Origin: an uncultured Mycoplasmatota bacterium
Lineage (GTDB): Bacteria; Bacillota_I; Bacilli_A; RF39; UBA660
DNA length: 64,000 nt
NCBI GenBank assembly: GCA_947652325.1
Contig: CANTCQ010000006.1
Location: 1-64,000, forward strand
Reading direction: 5' to 3'
In this document: piece after piece, positions 38,739-49,595 of the stretch
How the letters are laid out: every line of letters starts with the position of its first letter
Position numbering within the stretch: the stretch's first letter is position 1
The notes under the pieces: generated by a model
Databases searched by the model: none
Seen by the model: only the letters and a program-made list of their open reading frames with translations
What the model was told of the DNA's origin: nothing
Position numbers and translations under genes: made by a program

Positions 38739-38783
38739 AACCGGAAATTTATCAGGAAAAATAACCGGAAATTTATCAGGAAA
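38739..38783. promoter_or_regulatory. Tandem operator-like repeats between divergent genes
   Basis: Two identical 21-bp copies of AACCGGAAATTTATCAGGAA(A) start at 38739 and 38763, a 24-bp period. They lie in the 166-bp space between the divergent nuclease and regulator genes, where a dimeric regulator would bind. The C-terminal HTH protein encoded next door is the obvious candidate. Confidence 0.7.
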
Positions 38784-38844
38784 TTCACTTTTAAAATAAT
38801 TGTAATTATGATAAAATTGTTTTAGCAAGAATTGGAGGTACAAT

Positions 38845-40191
38845 ATGATAGAAACTAAAGAGAACTCTAGAACAGAATTTAAAATAAAATTAACTGATGA
38901 TATAGAAGAAACAATTATTGGATTTTTAAATAGTAAAGACGGTGGAAACTTATATATTGGAGTTTCAGATAATGGAGAAGTTAAAGGTCTATCTAATAAT
39001 TTAGATTTGTTGCAAAGGAAAATTAAGGATAGAATTATTTCTAATATAGAACCATCTGCTATGGGTTTATTTGATATAGAAGTATTAGAGAGTGATAACA
39101 AAAAATATTTACATATCACTATTGCTAGAGGTACAGAAAAACCTTATCATTTAAGAGGAATGGGAATGACTCCAGATAGTTGTTTTATTAGAATTGGTAG
39201 TTCTAATGAGAAAATGAGTGAACACTTAATTAATAGATTGTTTAGAGAAAGAACAAAAGATTCATTAAAGAATATTAAAGCACCTAATCAAGATTTATCC
39301 TTTGCTGAATTAAAAATATATTATAAAGAAAAGGGATTTAATATAGGTGATAACTTTGAAAGGCAATTAGAGTTTTTTACTGAGGATGGTAAGTATAACT
39401 ATGTAGCATATTTATTTTCAGACAACAATACAGTATCAATAAAGGTTGCTAAATATGCAGGTGATGATGTAGATGAACTTATGGAAAATTACGAGTATGG
39501 CTTTTGTTCATTAATAACTGCAACAAATAGAGTTTTAGAAAAAGTTAGAACTGAAAATAAAACTTATGCAAAAGTTGGATATCCATATAGAGAAGAAAAA
39601 GAAATGTATGATTATGTTTCTGTAAAAGAAGCAATTATTAATGCTCTTGTCCATAATGACTGGTCTAATGAATACCCACCAAAATTTGAATTATTTAGTG
39701 ATAGAATAGAAATATCATCATTTGGTGGGATACAAAGTGAATTTACTGAAGAAGAATTTTTACTTGGCTATTCTGCACCTAAAAATAAAGAATTAATGAG
39801 AGTATTTAAAGATTTAGAGTTAGTGGAGCATTTAGGGACTGGTATAAGAAAAATTTTAAAAAGATATGATAAGAGCATATACCATTTTTACCCTCATTTT
39901 ATAACTGTTAGTATTAATTATGAACAAAATGAATTTGAATATGAAACGATAAGAAAACAAAAAGTAAATATTGTTAATCTTACAAATGTTCAAGAAAGTA
40001 TCATAAAATTGATAATGGATAAACCAAATATTACTCAACCACAAATGGCTAATATGTTAAATGTAACTGAAAGGACTATAAGAAATCATCTTAAATATCT
40101 AATTGATAATAATTATATTAAGAGAGTGGGATCTAAGAAAACTGGTGAATGGGCTATAAATAAAAATATTGGAGGTAAAAATCATGAATGA
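38845..40191 (+). CDS. Schlafen AlbA-2/HATPase-type HTH transcriptional regulator
   Basis: 448 residues, TTGGAGG before ATG 38845. Domains: AlbA_2/Schlafen core (~1-125: SRTEFKIKL, NSKDGGNLYIGVSDNGEV); middle HATPase_c_4-like part (~200-350: VKEAIINALVHNDWS, HLGTGIRKI); C-terminal winged HTH (~380-445: ITQPQMANMLNVTERTIRNH). Proteins of this layout act as transcription regulators in many Firmicutes mobile regions. Two 21-bp repeats upstream are probably its operator, suggesting it controls itself and the divergent defence pair. Its stop overlaps the next gene by 8 nt. Confidence 0.82.
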   Translation: MIETKENSRTEFKIKLTDDIEETIIGFLNSKDGGNLYIGVSDNGEVKGLSNNLDLLQRKIKDRIISNIEPSAMGLFDIEVLESDNKKYLHITIARGTEKPYHLRGMGMTPDSCFIRIGSSNEKMSEHLINRLFRERTKDSLKNIKAPNQDLSFAELKIYYKEKGFNIGDNFERQLEFFTEDGKYNYVAYLFSDNNTVSIKVAKYAGDDVDELMENYEYGFCSLITATNRVLEKVRTENKTYAKVGYPYREEKEMYDYVSVKEAIINALVHNDWSNEYPPKFELFSDRIEISSFGGIQSEFTEEEFLLGYSAPKNKELMRVFKDLELVEHLGTGIRKILKRYDKSIYHFYPHFITVSINYEQNEFEYETIRKQKVNIVNLTNVQESIIKLIMDKPNITQPQMANMLNVTERTIRNHLKYLIDNNYIKRVGSKKTGEWAINKNIGGKNHE

Positions 40192-40813
40192 TAAAATTAA
40201 AAATGCAATTAAATATTATAAATTATGTACTAAGTTAAAAGATACTATAAGAACAGGACCAGTTGTCTGGAATGCAAAAAGAGAAAGGATAGAAAGTGTA
40301 GCAGAACATATATATGGAGTTCAAATGTTGGCTCTCTCAATTTACTATCAGTTTGGCTATAAATTAGATATAATGAAAGTAATATATATGTTAGCGGTAC
40401 ATGAACTGGAAGAAATAGAAATTGGTGATTTAGCATTTTTTGAAACTACAAGAGATGAAAAATTAATTAAAGGTAAAGACGCAACTGAGTATATATTGAA
40501 AGACTTTCTTGGAAAAGATGAAATATCAGCATTATTGGATGAATATAATGAAAGAATTACAGAAGAAGCCAAATTTGCTTATCATTGTGACAAATTAGAG
40601 TGTGACATTCAAATGAAGTTGTACGATCAAGAAGGATGTTTTGATTTAAATAATCAACCTAACAACCCTATTATTAATAATCCTAGTGTTAAAAAAGTAT
40701 TGGATAGTGAAAAAAGTATATCTAATGCTTGGATTGAATTTGATAGAAGTAAGTATGAAGATGATAAAAACTTTATTGAAATAATTGAATATTTAAAAGA
40801 AAATGAAATATAA
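40184..40813 (+). CDS. HD-domain nucleotidase (YfbR/HDDC2-like)
   Basis: 209 residues from ATG 40184 (GGAGGT upstream; TTG 40169 rejected). The HD metal site is visible: ESVAEHIYGVQ (first His), AVHELEEIEIGDL (HE pair in place of HD) and AYHCDKLECDIQ (late Asp). Relatives are 5'-deoxynucleotidases acting on dNMPs. The HE rather than HD pair needs care: it is seen in some HDDC2-like proteins, but activity is not guaranteed. It is co-transcribed with regulator, MBL and methyltransferase genes. A nucleotide-acting enzyme next to a defence pair is suggestive but unproven. Confidence 0.8.
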   Translation: MNDKIKNAIKYYKLCTKLKDTIRTGPVVWNAKRERIESVAEHIYGVQMLALSIYYQFGYKLDIMKVIYMLAVHELEEIEIGDLAFFETTRDEKLIKGKDATEYILKDFLGKDEISALLDEYNERITEEAKFAYHCDKLECDIQMKLYDQEGCFDLNNQPNNPIINNPSVKKVLDSEKSISNAWIEFDRSKYEDDKNFIEIIEYLKENEI

Positions 40814-40830
40814 GTTGGGAGATTGAAATT

Positions 40831-41637
40831 ATGCAAAAAATTATTATGTTAGGTACAGGTCATGGATTTGTTTATAATTGTTATAATACTTGTTTTTTAT
40901 TACAAAATGATGACGAATATTTTCTAATTGATACTGGTGGTAGTGCTCATATAGTACAAAACCTTGAAAAATTGAATATAGATTTAAATAAAATACATAA
41001 TATCTTTATTTCACATAGTCATACAGACCATATTTTAGGCTTATTTTGGTTATTAAAAAGAATGACAGGAATGGTTCGAGCTAAAAAATATGATGGAATA
41101 TTAAATGTTTATTGTAATGACGAAGTAGCCAATGCAATTAAAAATATTTATCCTTATTTATATCCAGATGTTTATGCTGATATAATAAATAAATATTTAA
41201 ATATAGTTGTTTTAAATAATAATGAAACAAAGAAAATTACTAATAGAGAGTATACTTTTTTTGATGTTATGGCAAGTAAAAATAAATTATACGGTTTTGA
41301 AACAATTTTAGATAATGATAAAAAACTAGTATTTCTTGGTGATGAAACTTGTAATCCATTATTATATGATAGAATCAAAAATAGTGACTATGTAATGCAC
41401 GAAGCATTTTGTCTCGATAGTGAGCAAGATATATTTAAACCTTATGAAAAGAAGCATTCAACAGTAAAATCAGTATGCGAAAATTTTGATAGTTTAAATA
41501 TCAAAAATTTAGTTTTATATCATACGGAAGATACACATTTGGAAAATAAAAAGGAATTATATACTAAAGAGGGACAAAAGTATTTTAAAGGCAATATTAT
41601 GGTACCATTCGATTTAGAAATAATTGAATTAAATTAG
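40831..41637 (+). CDS. MBL-fold metallohydrolase
   Basis: 268 residues. Metal motif SHSHTDHILGLFW (HxHxDH), with a bridging Asp in VFLGDETCN, a His in VMHEAF and a final His in LVLYHTEDTH. The N-terminal IIMLGTGHGFVYN is RNase Z/phosphodiesterase-like. It differs from the MBL protein at 29082-29798 by a longer insert and a different C-terminus. Gene order (regulator, HD, MBL, methyltransferase) with 17- and 11-bp gaps shows one operon. Confidence 0.85.
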   Translation: MQKIIMLGTGHGFVYNCYNTCFLLQNDDEYFLIDTGGSAHIVQNLEKLNIDLNKIHNIFISHSHTDHILGLFWLLKRMTGMVRAKKYDGILNVYCNDEVANAIKNIYPYLYPDVYADIINKYLNIVVLNNNETKKITNREYTFFDVMASKNKLYGFETILDNDKKLVFLGDETCNPLLYDRIKNSDYVMHEAFCLDSEQDIFKPYEKKHSTVKSVCENFDSLNIKNLVLYHTEDTHLENKKELYTKEGQKYFKGNIMVPFDLEIIELN

Positions 41638-41648
41638 GAGGAATGAAT

Positions 41649-42410
41649 ATGGATTTTAATAATAAAGTTAATGATTATGATAAATTTGCTGAAAAAAGGC
41701 ATTATGAAGTTACAAACGGAATGAAGAAATCATTGCGATTTGTAGAAAAACCTATGATGATTTCTATGTTACCTAATTTAGAAGGTAAAAGAATTCTTAT
41801 GTTAGGATGTGGAACTGCTGAAGAAAGTGAATTATTAAGTAAATACAAACCTAAAAAGATAACTGGAATTGATATATCTGAAAAGTCTATTGCAGTTGCT
41901 AGAGAAAGTTATCCAAATTGTGATTTCTATGTAGGTGATATGTTAAAACTTCCATTTAAAGATAATGATTTTGATTTCATATTTAGTAGTTTAGCAATTA
42001 GTCATGTTGAAGATAAAGACAGGGCTTTTAAAGAATTATATAGAGTTTTAGATAATGGAGGTCAATTATTATTTTCAGTTGGTCATCCAATAAGATTTGC
42101 TACTGAAAAAATTGATTATAATAATACTTCATATCATGTTATTGGATTTGAAGCAGGGAATGATGGTAATCATATTTTGGGAAACTATATGTCTCATACA
42201 AAACAAGTTAATTATTTCAAGGATAATGAAGTATTAGAAGAGTTTATTGCTCCACCATCATATTTTTTTGAAACGCTTATAAAAAATAGTTTTGTAGTTG
42301 AAAATTTTAAGGAATCAAGATGTATTGATGAATGCAAAGAAGTAGATGAAGCCTATTACAATAGATTTCACGAACTACCACAATTTATGGCATTTTTGGC
42401 AAAAAAATAA
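41649..42410 (+). CDS. Class I SAM-dependent methyltransferase
   Basis: 253 residues from ATG 41649 (AGGAGG 7 nt upstream; ATG 41643 would be 1 nt from that site). SAM-binding motif I is ILMLGCGTAEES, motif II GIDISEKS, then DMLKLPFKDNDFDFIFSS, and post-I HVEDKDRAFKELYRVL. This is the UbiE/MenG-like methyltransf_11 type. The substrate is unknown. It is the last gene of the operon and ends in a strong hairpin shared with the converging relaxase gene. Confidence 0.88.
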   Translation: MDFNNKVNDYDKFAEKRHYEVTNGMKKSLRFVEKPMMISMLPNLEGKRILMLGCGTAEESELLSKYKPKKITGIDISEKSIAVARESYPNCDFYVGDMLKLPFKDNDFDFIFSSLAISHVEDKDRAFKELYRVLDNGGQLLFSVGHPIRFATEKIDYNNTSYHVIGFEAGNDGNHILGNYMSHTKQVNYFKDNEVLEEFIAPPSYFFETLIKNSFVVENFKESRCIDECKEVDEAYYNRFHELPQFMAFLAKK

Positions 42411-42455
42411 AAGACAATGGCTAGGTTATATAATCCTAGAATTGTCTTTTTCTTT
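42410..42455. terminator. Bidirectional terminator
   Basis: AAAGACAAT/ATTGTCTTT outer arms and CTAGG/CCTAG inner arms, T-run to the right and A-run to the left. The right arm lies inside the 3' end of the relaxase gene. Confidence 0.85.
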
Positions 42456-43730
42456 TTGTATATCTTTATCAAAATTATTGAGATTATCTTGTATAGATAT
42501 AGATCGTTTTCTGATTTCTTTACAATAATTATCTAATTTGCGAAGTTCCTTGATTTTAGGTTGAATATCATTTATTTCAGTAAGTATTTCAGATTTTTTG
42601 TCTTCAGTTTTTGCTCTATGGTATCGCTTCCACAGATTTTCTCTTTTTCCCATAAGATTACTATATTCATTATAGTTATTTTTAGCAAAGTTATCTAAAT
42701 CTTCTATGGTTTCAATCTTATTATCTACCATAAACCTGGTTTGCTCGGAAAATGAATCAAGTTTTTTTATCTCTTGCCTTATATAGTAAGATAGATATTG
42801 TTTAGGGTGCTTCTTTGGAAATACTCCTAAGAGATAACAATAGTACACAAATAATCCATAAATACCTTTATGATGATTATTAGTTGTTGCCAAATATTCT
42901 TGAAATATAGATTTATGAGGCATAGGTTTAAAAGCAATTTGTCTTGAGTGATATAATCGCTCATTTATTTTATCTTTTGAATATTCACTACCAAATGCTT
43001 TTTCAATCCTAACTCTATCATAACCATCTCTATAAATAGTAATAATGCCATTACGATAATAAGTTTTATATCCTAGTAATTTCATTCTATCCATGATTTG
43101 TTTTAGGGTGACTGTATAACTAATAACACTATCTAAATCATCTTTAAGAGTTTTATAATAATCATTGTCTATTACTTTATGATTATAGGTACTTTTATAA
43201 CCAACATCTTCATTTAAAACAGAAAGTCCATATTCAGCACATAGTGAATCAGATATATTTCTTAATTTGGCTAGATTAGTTCTATTGTTATTATACTTTT
43301 TTCCAGTCTTAAATGAAACAGAGTTGATTATGAAATGGTTGTGTATGTGATTTGTATTTTGATGAGTTGCAACAACTACTTCATAATCTTTAAACATTTC
43401 ACTAACAAACTTAACTCCTATCTCGTGAGCAATATCTGGAGTGACTTCTTCTCCTTTGAATGATTGATATCCATGATAAGCAAGAACTCCATCATTTTTA
43501 AGATAATAATCTTTAGTATTTTTCATATCATCAAATGGATTATCTTCAGAGCAATTTAAACAAATTACATAACAGACTTTTTCTTTTTTAAAATCATAGT
43601 CTTTTTTACCTTCTAAAAAATCAAAATCAACTTTACCATAATCTTTATTGGTAGTCTTTTCTGGATTAATAATATAATTAATAGATTGCTTTAAATTATT
43701 TTTAATAGACCAAATTGATGTTGTAGCCAT
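42426..43730 (-). CDS. MobP/VirD2-type relaxase
   Basis: 434 residues from ATG 43730. The three-His motif is THQNTNHIHNHFIINSV (~123-139), with an upstream SWSIKNNLKQSINYI N-terminus and a DIAHEIG helix before it: the relaxase/mobilization nuclease (MobA/VirD2) pattern. The C-terminal half is helical and basic. It belongs to the element with TnpV and serine recombinase upstream on the same strand. No clear ribosome binding site is seen. It is a different relaxase class from the MobV enzyme at 787-2130. Confidence 0.88.
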   Translation of the reverse strand: MATTSIWSIKNNLKQSINYIINPEKTTNKDYGKVDFDFLEGKKDYDFKKEKVCYVICLNCSEDNPFDDMKNTKDYYLKNDGVLAYHGYQSFKGEEVTPDIAHEIGVKFVSEMFKDYEVVVATHQNTNHIHNHFIINSVSFKTGKKYNNNRTNLAKLRNISDSLCAEYGLSVLNEDVGYKSTYNHKVIDNDYYKTLKDDLDSVISYTVTLKQIMDRMKLLGYKTYYRNGIITIYRDGYDRVRIEKAFGSEYSKDKINERLYHSRQIAFKPMPHKSIFQEYLATTNNHHKGIYGLFVYYCYLLGVFPKKHPKQYLSYYIRQEIKKLDSFSEQTRFMVDNKIETIEDLDNFAKNNYNEYSNLMGKRENLWKRYHRAKTEDKKSEILTEINDIQPKIKELRKLDNYCKEIRKRSISIQDNLNNFDKDIQKEKDNSRII

Positions 43731-43796
43731 AATCAAGGTTTAGCCTTTCTTTTTTAGTGGTGGGAGTAAATCCACGTTGCTCGCTTATAGATAAAA
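43731..43796 (-). promoter_or_regulatory. Possible oriT of the MobP element
   Basis: A 66-bp gap before the relaxase gene with a short hairpin around GTGGGAGTAAATCCAC (about 43760-43775 on the + strand). The 10-mer GTGGGAGTAA recurs at 46361-46370 on the other side of the module. Location fits an oriT; no nick site is assigned. Confidence 0.3.
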
Positions 43797-44150
43797 TCAT
43801 ACATATATCATCTCTTTTAAGATAATTTCTTCTGCACAATCTTTGTAATTATTCATTAGTTTAACCCATTCAAATTGATTGATTTCTTTATTTCTTTCAG
43901 ATAGTTTTTCATCACTTTCTCTATAATTATCCATTAATTTTTTTAATCTTTTTTCACATTCATTACTGACTGAAACAAGATGATTAGTTAGTTCATCTTT
44001 CATTAAAAGTGTCGTGTATAATCCTTTGTGGTATTCTTTTAAATATTCCAATCTTAAATACCCATATTTATTAATTTCTCCATAATTTTGATTTTTTATA
44101 GTTAGATTTGGTAATAAATAATCACTAACTTTTATATAATTTAATTCCAT
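43797..44150 (-). CDS. tnpV: TnpV family protein
   Basis: 117 residues. YLLPNL near the start, then YLRLEYLKEYHKGLYTTLL, KRLKKLMDNYRE, and the C-terminal WVKLMNNYKDCAEEIILKEMIY match the TnpV family of Tn4451-type elements (function unknown, usually beside a serine recombinase). Three nt separate it from the small gene upstream. Confidence 0.85.
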   Translation of the reverse strand: MELNYIKVSDYLLPNLTIKNQNYGEINKYGYLRLEYLKEYHKGLYTTLLMKDELTNHLVSVSNECEKRLKKLMDNYRESDEKLSERNKEINQFEWVKLMNNYKDCAEEIILKEMIYV

Positions 44151-44153
44151 TTT

Positions 44154-46329
<2,176 letters not shown>

Positions 46330-46381
46330 TTAATTTACACGACAAAATAAATCAATATAGTGGGAGTAAGTAACTCACCAA

Positions 46382-46654
46382 CTAATGCCTTGCTATGTAC
46401 TCTGATAATTCAGACAATGGAATTTTCTTTTTTAGATTCCCTATGTAAAAATGTTTCTGTTCATTGAAGAATAAGTATAACTTATTATCAATAATCACTT
46501 TGTGTGGCTCCACATATGCGATATTCGTGTGTTCCACAATTCGTAAGTAACCTTCTATGATTTCATAGGAGAGATTATTAAATTTGCAAGACCATTTAAT
46601 TTTGTCTTTGAGTTCATCACTCATATTGATTTTCTTTTTTACGATACTAATCAT
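46382..46654 (-). CDS. Small hypothetical protein upstream of recombinase
   Basis: 90 residues, AAAGGTGTG 8 nt before ATG 46654. The first third is basic and helical, the rest beta-rich (KVIIDNKLYLFFNEQKHFYIG). It resembles neither a classic excisionase nor an HTH protein. It reads toward the recombinase with 127 bp between. It could belong to the element (accessory factor) or to the chromosome. Confidence 0.55.
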   Translation of the reverse strand: MISIVKKKINMSDELKDKIKWSCKFNNLSYEIIEGYLRIVEHTNIAYVEPHKVIIDNKLYLFFNEQKHFYIGNLKKKIPLSELSEYIARH

Positions 46655-46693
46655 ACCACATCACACCTTTCTTGACTAGACTCTTTTAGTCGA

Positions 46694-46723
46694 CAAAAAA
46701 ATCAATCATATTTCAGATTGATT
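46694..46723 (-). terminator. Terminator of the tRNA-Gly unit
   Basis: AATCAATC/GATTGATT arms followed on the minus strand by seven Ts. Confidence 0.85.
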
Positions 46724-46761
46724 TAATCATTAACGTCACTTGGTGCGACGATTTTACCTTT

Positions 46762-46836
46762 TGGAGCAAGTGAGCGGAATCGAACCGCCATCTCAACCTT
46801 GGCAAGGTCGTATACTAACCGTTGTACTACACCTGC
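46762..46836 (-). tRNA. tRNA-Gly (GCC)
   Basis: 75 nt with encoded CCA. Acceptor arms GCAGGTG/CACTTGC pair with one G-U. The anticodon loop holds GCC (+ strand 46801-46803), and the T-loop is GGTTCGATTCC. It is a single-tRNA transcript with its own promoter and terminator. It borders the serine-recombinase element. Confidence 0.95.
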
Positions 46837-46844
46837 ATGCTTAA

Positions 46845-46873
46845 ATCATAACAAAACTAACTTTAAAATGCAA
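46845..46873 (-). promoter_or_regulatory. Promoter of tRNA-Gly
   Basis: TTGCAT, 17-bp spacer, TATGAT on the minus strand, 8 nt before the tRNA. Confidence 0.75.
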
Positions 46874-46882
46874 TATCTTAAT

Positions 46883-46910
46883 TTGAAAAAAAAAGAATTA
46901 ATGATATAAT
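46883..46910 (+). promoter_or_regulatory. Promoter of the 46946 gene
   Basis: TTGAAA at 46883-46888, 16-bp spacer, TATAAT at 46905-46910. Confidence 0.65.
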
Positions 46911-46945
46911 GATAAAAATAATATGCAAAAAGGGTGAAAACAAAA

Positions 46946-47575
46946 ATGAGTAAAAAGAAAAAATGGATAATAATTAGTATTATTTTAATTGTATGTATAA
47001 TTATCAGTATTTTGGCATACATGTTTATAATAAAAAAAGAAGAGCCTCTTCCTGATGTTAAAACTATTGAAGTTTTAGATAAAATAAAAGGATATGAATA
47101 TAATTTAGAAGATAGAGATACATCTATTTATAAAGAAAACTTTTTAAAATTAAAAGAAGTTTTAGAAAGTGAAACAGTTAACTTTAAAGAATACACTACA
47201 CTTGTAGCAAAACTATTTATCATTGATTTATATACATTAGAAAATAAAATTAGTAAATATGATGTGGGCGCTTTAGAATTTATTTATCCCGAAGAAAAAG
47301 AAAAGTTTCAAAATAAAATAATGGATACTTTATATAAATTATTGGAAGATAATTCTATGAATACAAGAAAACAAGAATTACCTATTGTGCAACAAGTAGA
47401 AATTAAAAATATGATTGAAACAACTTATAAAAAGGAAAACAAAATACTAAATGGCTATAAAGTAAATGCTACTATTTTTTATGAAAAAGAGTTAAAATAT
47501 GATAAAGAATTATCCCTTACTTTAGTAAAAGAAGATAACAATATATACATAGTGAACGTAACACCAATAAATTAA
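46946..47575 (+). CDS. Membrane-anchored protein of unknown function
   Basis: 209 residues from ATG 46946 (AAAAGGGTGA upstream). A basic start (MSKKKKW) and one hydrophobic helix (~7-29) anchor an extracellular domain of mixed helices and strands. No lipobox Cys or known motif. A promoter TTGAAA-16-TATAAT (46883-46910) precedes it, and a perfect terminator (47578-47604) follows, so it is a single-gene unit. Confidence 0.7.
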   Translation: MSKKKKWIIISIILIVCIIISILAYMFIIKKEEPLPDVKTIEVLDKIKGYEYNLEDRDTSIYKENFLKLKEVLESETVNFKEYTTLVAKLFIIDLYTLENKISKYDVGALEFIYPEEKEKFQNKIMDTLYKLLEDNSMNTRKQELPIVQQVEIKNMIETTYKKENKILNGYKVNATIFYEKELKYDKELSLTLVKEDNNIYIVNVTPIN

Positions 47576-47577
47576 CT

Positions 47578-47604
47578 TAAAAAGATTGTACAATCTTTTT
47601 TTAT
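47578..47604 (+). terminator. Intrinsic terminator
   Basis: AAAAAGATTG/CAATCTTTTT arms around TA, then T-run. Confidence 0.85.
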
Positions 47605-47638
47605 TTAGTATAATTGAAAAAGAATAGGTGGGAATTCT

Positions 47639-48310
47639 ATGAATGACAAAAAAAATACCAAAAGCTATTTAACAAAGATGATTATCTTAATCATTTCTTT
47701 TATAGTTATTGGAATAAGCGGAACTTATGCTTATTTTACAATGACTACAGTAGGAAATCCCACTGAAACTCAAGCAACTGCAGGAGTATTTAAAGTAATA
47801 AGCAGTTTAGAAAATGCAAATGCAATTAATAATACGAGACTTAGATTAATTGACAATGTAGATAAAGAAACAAAAGCAGAAAAAGTTACATTTACCGTAA
47901 CAAGTCTTCCAGAATCAACGGTTGATGCTCGCTATTATATTCGTTTGAAAAATATAGAAATATCGAAAAATTTATATAGTTCATATATGAAATGGGAAAT
48001 TGCTAAAACTACAGGAGAAGTATTAGCAAAAGGAGATTTTTCACAATTGTCAAGAGATGGAGAACCTCTTGCTAATGAAGAAAATAATGTTTTAACAAAT
48101 GCAAAGGATTTGGATTTAACTACGAGTACACAAACGACTACAGGAGAAGATGGATTGGTACTAGTAAAAAAAACACAAGAAACTCTTTTATTTAGAATTT
48201 GGTTAGAAAATGACCCTAATATAAATCAAATAGATTTAATGGAGGGAAATTTTTCTGGAAAGTTATTTTTAGAAGCTGTTCCAATTTCAGAATTAAATTC
48301 ACAAAATTAA
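47639..48310 (+). CDS. SipW-type-signal exported protein (TasA/camelysin-like)
   Basis: 223 residues. An N-terminal helix (~13-28) ends in GISGTYAYFTMTT, the GTYAYFT motif of SipW-dependent exported proteins such as TasA and camelysin. The mature part is a beta-rich domain (ARYYIRLKNIEISKN, LLFRIWLENDPN). Relatives form extracellular fibres or act as peptidases. No SipW-type signal peptidase gene is in the window. AGGTGGG lies 8 nt before the ATG. Confidence 0.65.
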   Translation: MNDKKNTKSYLTKMIILIISFIVIGISGTYAYFTMTTVGNPTETQATAGVFKVISSLENANAINNTRLRLIDNVDKETKAEKVTFTVTSLPESTVDARYYIRLKNIEISKNLYSSYMKWEIAKTTGEVLAKGDFSQLSRDGEPLANEENNVLTNAKDLDLTTSTQTTTGEDGLVLVKKTQETLLFRIWLENDPNINQIDLMEGNFSGKLFLEAVPISELNSQN

Positions 48311-48335
48311 AAAAAGCGCTTTAAAGCGCTTTTTT
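48309..48335. terminator. Bidirectional terminator
   Basis: AAAAAAGCGCTTT/AAAGCGCTTTTTT, perfect and symmetrical, between converging genes. Confidence 0.92.
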
Positions 48336-48701
48336 ATAATTTTCATTTTTGTATTCATTCTGTTTCTCGTTCAATAACTCTTTTTTCTTAAATTCAAAAA
48401 ATTGTTTTATTAAATAATGAGTTAACAATAATTTAATAAAGGGAAGATAAGGAACTAAAGTTGGATTCTCATGTAATTCAATAATACTTTTTTTACAATC
48501 ACCAAAAAATTGAGTTTGGTTATTAATTTCAGTATGGAAACATTCTGGTTTAATAAAAGTAATTCCTAAATAAGATAACGTTTTTTTCTCTTTTTTATAG
48601 ATACGTAAAAAGATTGCATCTTGTTTAGGATTTTCTCGTTCAATTCTATAATTTTCGGTTTCTAGTTCTTTAAAATCTTCAAAAAAAGAATAAATATTCA
48701 T
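48321..48701 (-). CDS. Hypothetical cytosolic protein
   Basis: 126 residues, not recognised. AAGGAGG precedes ATG 48701. Predominantly helical with aromatic residues, a central LGITFIKPECFHTEI strand region and a very charged C-terminus (KKELLNEKQNEYKNENYKK). The stop lies within the shared terminator. No function suggested by neighbours. Confidence 0.65.
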   Translation of the reverse strand: MNIYSFFEDFKELETENYRIERENPKQDAIFLRIYKKEKKTLSYLGITFIKPECFHTEINNQTQFFGDCKKSIIELHENPTLVPYLPFIKLLLTHYLIKQFFEFKKKELLNEKQNEYKNENYKKAL

Positions 48702-48817
48702 ATCTTAAAATTCCTCCTTTACAAACTGTAAGATTTTATCATAAAATTTTTATTTTGAAAAGCCTCTTTTTTATTGTTCCAAAAAATGGTATAATACATG
48801 CACGAAAAGGTGATTAA

Positions 48818-49579
48818 ATGGAAACAAAAGCACTTTTATTAACTTTATTTGTCTCTTTCTTTTTTTTAGTAGGTCTATTCATTCCGAAATTGATTCATAA
48901 TAAAGAAAAATTAATTGCTTTATCAATAGGCCTAACATTTATAATTATGCTTTTCTTAATAATTATAGACTTAATTCCTGAAATTATAGAAGTTTTTGAT
49001 TTTTCAAGTAATTTAAAAAATAGTATATATTCCTTTGGTGCTATTGTTGTGGGTTTTTTTTCTTTAAGATTGCTTGATTTATTTATACCTGAACATACAC
49101 ACGAGCATGATGATAAAAACGACAACATAAAAGAACACAATAATCATTTTTACCATATCGGCTTTATAACAGCCATTTCTTTAATTGTTCATAATATTTT
49201 AGAAGGTATATCGATTTATATAACAGGAATAAATGACTTAAAACTAGGAATTGTTATGTCTTTAACTGTTGGAATTCACAATCTTCCTTTAGGTATCGAA
49301 GTAGCTGCAAGTATGGAAGAAAATAAAAGTTTTTCTAAACAATGTATTTTATTTCTTTTGGTTTTTTCAAGCTTTGTAGGAGCATTTCTTTTATTTTTAA
49401 TAAAGCAAGATTTAAATCCATTTATAGAAGGTATTTTATTATCTGTAACTTTAGGAATGCTTATATATATAAGTTTTCAAGAATTATTGCCAGAGATTAG
49501 AAAAAATATAAAAAAAAGAGAAATACAATATGGTATTTTAATAGGAATTATGCTTTCGCTATTACTCCTATTATTATAA
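48818..49579 (+). CDS. ZIP-family metal transporter
   Basis: 253 residues, about eight membrane helices. The His-rich cytosolic loop [11 protein letters not shown] (~88-98) lies between helices 3 and 4. The metal-path motifs are [10 protein letters not shown] (helix 4) and [10 protein letters not shown] (helix 5), the ZIP signature. It imports Zn or related divalent ions, or acts in homeostasis. A gap of only 16 bp precedes the patatin gene, suggesting one transcript. Confidence 0.92.
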   Translation: METKALLLTLFVSFFFLVGLFIPKLIHNKEKLIALSIGLTFIIMLFLIIIDLIPEIIEVFDFSSNLKNSIYSFGAIVVGFFSLRLLDLFIPEHTHEHDDKNDNIKEHNNHFYHIGFITAISLIVHNILEGISIYITGINDLKLGIVMSLTVGIHNLPLGIEVAASMEENKSFSKQCILFLLVFSSFVGAFLLFLIKQDLNPFIEGILLSVTLGMLIYISFQELLPEIRKNIKKREIQYGILIGIMLSLLLLLL

Positions 49580-49595
49580 TGAAAGAAGCCTAAAT

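Noticed and set aside
46762-46836. tRNA-Gly as attachment site of the element
   Set aside because: The element has a serine recombinase, which seldom uses tRNA genes, and no second copy of the tRNA end was found.
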